Below, in pieces: positions 7,820 through 11,176 of a stretch of DNA of 11,176 bases. Within the stretch, counting starts at the first letter, position 1. The number at the start of each line of letters is the position of its first letter. The position numbers and the translations under genes were made by a program. Origin of the DNA: Smittium culicis (Eukaryota; Kickxellomycota; Harpellomycetes; Harpellales; Legeriomycetaceae); the NCBI GenBank assembly GCA_001970855.1, contig LSSN01004966.1:1-11176 (forward strand), in the 5' to 3' direction. The notes below the pieces were generated by a model. It was not told the origin of the DNA. It saw nothing but the letters and a program-made list of their open reading frames with translations, and made no database searches.

Positions 7820-7844
7820 TTTGGGCTTTGGGCTTTGGGCTTTG
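7820..7844. repeat. TTTGGGC tandem repeat (3.6 copies)
   Basis: Three exact TTTGGGC units (7820-7840) are followed by TTTG. The G+C-rich unit stands out from its surroundings. There are only three GGG runs, one short of a simple intramolecular G-quadruplex. It lies inside a 75-codon minus-strand open frame (7707-7934) whose SPKPKA segment merely translates the repeat, so I do not treat that frame as a gene. Iterated GGGCTTTGGGC units are also seen under the ends of some hAT-type transposons, but no terminal inverted repeat was found. Confidence 0.8.
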
Positions 7845-8400
7845 TAATTCAGCACTCCACAAATGATTATGAAAAATAAAACAATGAGTCAGAAATTTTT
7901 CTGGAGAAAACTGGGCCAAAAAAATTTTATACAATGTAAATTTATATTTATATATGATAGATATACCGAAACTATAATATAAATGTAAATGTACACTAAT
8001 AAAAACATATTATTGTGATTAATCATATTATAAACTAATATTTATACTATGCTCATTTTTAGGCCGCTTCCTGCGCAAATTTAGACTGTTTATCAACATT
8101 TCGATTGGCTCAAACAAATACTAAGCAAAACAGTACAAACAGAAACATATCATTTAAATTTTCTATTAATTCAACTATAATATACTGTATGTCAGATTTT
8201 GGTGCCTTTCAGGTTCATATGTAGATGTTTTTCACCATTTTCAATCGCTAAAAAACCGCCTACATTATATTGTAATTATATTATACTAGATCGGACTAAG
8301 GCTTTTTGGTGTTTTAGTTTCTTTGGATTTTCTTTTTTAACTTATAATTTTTATGAATGGTAAACTATCAGTTTAATATATTAATATTGGTTTTAATATT
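7845..8400. other. Gene-free AT-rich stretch
   Basis: I see no gene, no MITE copy and no strong foldback. A slightly richer patch near 8061-8115 shows no coding character. Confidence 0.5.
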
Positions 8401-8514
8401 CTATTTTTCCCTTTTCTTCAATTTTTTGGATATTTGTCGGAGATTTTCCCACTTCTCCACATAGAGTTTATATTCTAGGGTTTTATTTGGTTCAAAATTT
8501 GTATAAGAAAAGAT
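8401..8514 (-). other. Short protein-like open stretch, uncertain
   Basis: On the minus strand, 37 codons are open from 8514 to 8404, with a TAG at 8403-8401. The translation includes EPNKTLEYKLYVEKWENLRQ and then a lysine-rich tail. The charged, possibly helical character is suggestive, but a run this short is expected often by chance. It has no ATG and no clear splice site, and I found no match to a known family. Confidence 0.12.
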
Positions 8515-9192
8515 TTATAAAAAAAAAACGATATTAAACTTTGATTATTTTTTATTCAGTAGTGGTTTTGTATCCACCCTCTTCTCTTTTTAACAAAAAG
8601 TTACGACTATTTATATCAAAATGTTTTTTTTTTATAAAAAAATCGATCATTGATACTACCAGTTTATACAGTGCATCTGTGATAAGTTTAAAATATAAAA
8701 TATTGGTATAAAACAAATAACCTAGTAGCTATTCGATAGCAAAATGTATAAAATAATATAACATTACTCATAAAGAGGATCGCTTTATAAAAAACTCACA
8801 AAGAACATTTTGTTCTTTGTGATAAAAACTAAAGCAATTCCTTTTTAATCATAACATTTAAGATCTGAAATCTTAATAGAAAGAAAAAATAGAATATAAA
8901 GAAAATAATATAAATGATTGGATTTGATGCAATTTCTATGGCTAGAAAGAATCCACTACTACATATTCATATATTATTTTTATTTCTTAATAAATATAAA
9001 AAAAATTTATACTAATATAATAATACCTAAAAAAAATGCATTTATTACTTTTTTAAACATTATTTAAATTACAATATTTACTTTTTTTAAATTGGTTGTT
9101 TTTCTTGAGGTTATTTTAATTAGCGCGAGTGATTATGAGTCAATATAGACTCATAAGGTAATAAAAATCGATAATTTGATAAGCTTGATATT
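8515..9192. other. Gene-free AT-rich stretch
   Basis: It holds the perfect hairpin at 8796-8822 and otherwise only AT-rich sequence with short homopolymers. No gene or transposon copy was recognised. Confidence 0.55.
8796..8822. repeat. Perfect 12-bp hairpin with 3-base loop
   Basis: TCACAAAGAACA (8796-8807) and TGTTCTTTGTGA (8811-8822) are exact complements around a TTT loop. The stem contains five G/C pairs, making it the tightest foldback in the window. The flanks do not pair. No gene adjoins it, so a role is not evident. Confidence 0.6.
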
Positions 9193-9391
9193 AATTAAAC
9201 TATGCTTTTTTTTTTTTTTTTTTTTTGTCTCAGAGAGTTTATTAAACATAATTTAAAAGTATACAAAAACTAATAAAAAAATATTTAAAAAGTTAAAAAA
9301 ATATTAAAAAAATAATTTTTCAACCGACCCCCCTCCGCCGCTCTAGCAGCTCCATACCCACTGGGCATTGGTTCAAGGAATTAAACTATGC
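9193..9391 (-). mobile_element. Retrocopy of a polyadenylated transcript with target-site duplication
   Basis: AATTAAACTATGC occurs at 9193-9205 and again at 9379-9391, flanking an insert that begins on the plus strand with 21 T residues (9206-9226). Read on the minus strand, the insert (9378-9227) ends with AATAAA (9243-9238), then 11 bases, then the poly-A. This is the standard layout of a cDNA inserted by LINE machinery. Its first roughly 55 bases are G+C-rich (CCAATGCCCAGTGGGTATGG and a GGCGGAGGGG run). They give a frame reading CPVGMELLERRRGVG that meets a TGA just where the sequence turns AT-rich, as at a coding/3'UTR border. The source could be a host mRNA or a 5'-truncated LINE; I do not recognise the protein end. 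Confidence 0.75.
9238..9243 (-). promoter_or_regulatory. AATAAA polyadenylation signal of the retrocopied transcript
   Basis: AATAAA on the minus strand lies 11 bases upstream of the poly-A tract, within the usual distance for a functional signal in the source transcript. It is a relic here, not a signal for a local gene. Confidence 0.6.
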
Positions 9392-9616
9392 TTAATAATA
9401 ATAAATTAAAAGCAATTACTCGCTTTAACACCTTTTGGTGAAAAATATATCTCAATTTGTTTTTTTACAGTAAACAACCAATTTAAATGAATATTGATAT
9501 CTAGAGTTAAATAGAACACAAAAATACTTTTTATTTTATTTTATTAATAAAACGTAGTATATGTTACCGGTATAAAGTAATTAAATTAATAAGAGATGGG
9601 TGTTAGGTAAATGTTT
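9392..9616. other. Gene-free AT-rich spacer
   Basis: I see no gene or repeat between the retrocopy and the protein-like frame at 9617-9787. Confidence 0.5.
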
Positions 9617-9787
9617 TTAAATATTGTTTAAGTTAACTTTTCCGCCTGGCTCAATAGAAAACCAATAAGTTTTAATTTTGTTCCAGGTGTCTCTTTTCTT
9701 GGGGTATTTGGAGTCTCTTATAGTTTTTTCTTTTATTTCGTTTTTCCACCTAAGGAAAATACCTTGTGCTGGCAACAAAAATACATT
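9617..9787 (-). pseudogene. Protein-like open frame, possible terminal exon or gene fragment
   Basis: On the minus strand the frame is open for 56 codons (9787-9620) and stops with TAA at 9619-9617. The translation includes QGIFLRWKNEIKEKTIRDSK and then YPKKRDTWNKIKTYWFSIEP. It carries three tryptophans and well-mixed charged residues, unlike the K/N/I/F mix of surrounding DNA. Just upstream, TATTTTTGTTGCCAG has the form of a 3' splice site, so the stretch could be the last exon of a minus-strand gene. It contains no ATG. I cannot name a family and found no adjoining exon with a matching donor. A decayed transposon ORF is equally possible. Length alone is not significant in this composition. 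Confidence 0.3.
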
Positions 9788-10339
9788 TTATAGCAATAAA
9801 ATCGTTAAAATGTTCACTGAATTTATTAAATAATCCTTGTGAAATTTAAATATGGTAGCATTGTACTTATTCTATATATAGAGCTATGATAAGATTTAGC
9901 TATTTTTTATAGTATGGTAATCTTTGTATCTCTTGACGATATATATTTAATCGAGGCCAATATTCTTTAAATTTTGGGATATCTTTTCGTTAGTATTTAG
10001 TAAAACTATGATATATCATGCACCATAATAATTATTTTATTTATAGTTCTTTGAAAGAACCACTGAAAAAGTAATAATCTCTTACATTCAGCTTGAATTA
10101 AAGATAAATTATGAGTAATTTAATTATAGCGATTATCTTTTTTTTTTCACGGAATTTTACTAGTACGATAACAATAATAGCTATTGTCTTAACCATTTTT
10201 TTTATTGGTATAAGGCGTAATTAAGACTACTAAAATTTCTAGTCTACTTTTTCTGGATATTTCAACATAGTTATCATTATTAGATGATACTTACATAAAG
10301 CTTGTTAATAAAGCCAATGATATTTTTTACTTTATTAAA
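9788..10339. other. Gene-free AT-rich stretch
   Basis: No coding region was recognised. A short near-palindrome GTTCTTTGAAAGAAC lies at about 10046-10060. TTAACCATTTTTTTTATTGG at 10189-10208 might be the decayed left end of a family 1 copy ending at 10396, but the match is too weak to set as a boundary. Confidence 0.5.
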
Positions 10340-10396
10340 AAACACTAGGACTTGATTTTTTCATCATGAAAAATTTTTTTGGAACGAAAGGGTTAA
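10340..10396 (+). mobile_element. Family 1 right-end fragment
   Basis: TTGGAACGAAAGGG followed by TTAA at 10393-10396 matches the family right end (TTGGACGGGAAAGGG, TTAA) with one or two changes. Upstream T-rich sequence is compatible but not diagnostic, so the left limit is arbitrary. No convincing left end is present. Confidence 0.3.
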
Positions 10397-10437
10397 TCGA
10401 GGTGAAAGATTATTATGAAAGACCCAAGATTCAATCA

Positions 10438-10560
10438 CTAACCTAAAGGATATTGTAAGAGCTCATCCTCACAATGAATATTGCCGAAGGCAATTACAGG
10501 CTTAGCAGTGAATCGTTGTAGTTCAAAATGACCTATGCAAATCCTGAACCACATTTTCTA
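10438..10560 (-). pseudogene. Balanced-composition block with protein-like frames on both strands
   Basis: On the minus strand an ATG at 10554-10552 opens 38 codons (MWFRICIGHFELQRFTAKPV onward) to a TAG at 10440-10438. A 3' splice-like tract (TTTTTTTCCATACCAG, ending at 10561) and a donor-like TTTAGGTTAGTG (donor GT at 10442-10441) bracket it. On the plus strand the overlapping sequence reads SITNLKDIVRAHPHNEYCRR before stops, faintly like the C-terminal region of Tc1/mariner-type transposases. Both readings cannot be coding. The G+C-richer base composition is the firm observation. It may be a decayed transposase or an unrecognised exon. Confidence 0.25.
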
Positions 10561-10612
10561 CTGGTATGGAAAAAAATATAATAGAGAATAAAATATATTC
10601 TAAAAATAATAC

Positions 10613-10656
10613 TTAAACGACAGCTTTTCCTACTCAAGGAAAAGTAAATCGTTTAA
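10613..10656. repeat. Two-segment hairpin
   Basis: TTAAACGA (10613-10620) pairs with TCGTTTAA (10649-10656), and inside it CTTTTCCT (10624-10631) pairs with AGGAAAAG (10637-10644). These are separated by a small internal loop (CAG against TAAA) and closed by ACTCA. The 44-base fold resembles a short precursor-type stem-loop, but it is shorter than usual animal microRNA precursors and nothing shows that it is transcribed. Confidence 0.45.
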
Positions 10657-11121
10657 TTTTAGTTTTAAAAAAATCTATTGTTTTCCCCATTTTTATCTTT
10701 CTTTTATAGTAGTTGTCATAAGTCTAGCTTTATATTCATATCAGTACTCTCCCACAATAAATAAATTTACACTTTATCCTCGTCTTTACAGATATTCTTT
10801 AAGGCATTTTTTCTTGCAGATCTTAGGCAATATACGGTATATATTTTTGTATTTACACTTATACAACAGATTCAAAATAGTATTTAATCAAAAAGAATAT
10901 CTCAAATATAGGTGATTAGCAGCCAAGTATCTTTGCAGTTTTTTGCAGCCGTGAAAATTTTTTATGATCTTAAAAATACTAAAAAAATCTCAGATTTTAG
11001 ATTTTAGACAATAAAATATAATTATGTGAAATTATGTAATTTTTATTCGTTTATAACAAATTATATATACATAAATCTGAAATTTTCAACTAAAAATGTC
11101 AATTTCACTAAATAAAACCTT

Positions 11122-11123
<2 letters not shown>
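10657..11123. other. Gene-free AT-rich stretch
   Basis: No gene, MITE copy or strong foldback was found. A 16-base phrase at 10903-10918 equals one at 3962-3977 at the family 1/family 2 junction, but the similarity does not extend. Confidence 0.5.

Positions 11124-11176
<53 letters not shown>
11124..11176. repeat. (AAT)n microsatellite running off the window
   Basis: Uninterrupted AAT units run from 11124 to the last base (more than 17 units), so the true length is unknown. A perfect tract this long is probably length-variable among individuals. Confidence 0.95.

Noticed and set aside
7707..7934. Minus-strand 75-codon frame with ATG
   Set aside because: It runs across the TTTGGGC repeat and has no recognisable domain; it is probably chance.
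10903..10918. 16-base identity with 3962-3977 at the family 1/family 2 junction
   Set aside because: Similarity stops at once on both sides, and the phrase is AT-rich, so chance or an unrecognisable scrap is more likely than a copy.
1..11176. CRISPR arrays, bacterial promoters, operons or terminators
   Set aside because: No regularly spaced repeats and no prokaryotic gene organisation are present, and the transposon and retrocopy signatures are eukaryotic.

Overview
The window is very A+T-rich DNA (by eye about three quarters A+T or more). It has no convincing intact protein-coding gene and no rRNA or tRNA gene. Long gene-poor stretches, microsatellites, a poly-A-tailed retrocopy with target-site duplications and several families of short non-autonomous DNA transposons point to a eukaryotic nuclear genome. 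An invertebrate animal is my best guess, but no gene here fixes the taxon.

The main content is transposon debris. Family 1 is a roughly 190-base MITE flanked by TTAA, with ends starting CCCTTTC, as in piggyBac-type elements. It has five near-complete copies (591-782, 2362-2558, 3454-3636, 3633-3824, 5109-5306) and several end fragments (2555-2590, 3926-3969, 7598-7640, 10340-10396). Family 2 is a roughly 250-base MITE with TA-type ends and terminal inverted repeats of about 35 bases, in three copies (2587-2841, 3966-4220, and inverted at 6285-6523). A single 521-base element at 4287-4807 has TA-flanked ends starting CAGGCAACCCTCGTTAT, typical of pogo/Tigger-type elements. Two family 1 pairs lie head to head on one shared TTAA, and two family 2 copies sit directly behind a family 1 left end, so the elements are nested and may have been copied as composites.

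At 9193-9391 a 5'-truncated polyadenylated transcript has been inserted on the minus strand. It has a 21-base poly-A tract, an AATAAA signal and a 13-base target-site duplication on both sides. Its upstream third is strikingly G+C-rich for this window.

Several patches of more balanced composition carry short protein-like reading frames, mostly best read on the minus strand: 1700-2288, 9617-9787, 10438-10560 and, faintly, 8401-8514. They are interrupted by stops or change frame, and I could not assign any to a family. They may be dead transposon or gene fragments, or unrecognised exons. The longest open frame (6834-7151, plus strand) has no early ATG and no recognised domain. The rest is simple AT-rich sequence with several hairpins (290-369, 459-491, 5808-5834, 8796-8822, 10613-10656). 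An (AAT)n microsatellite runs off the right edge.
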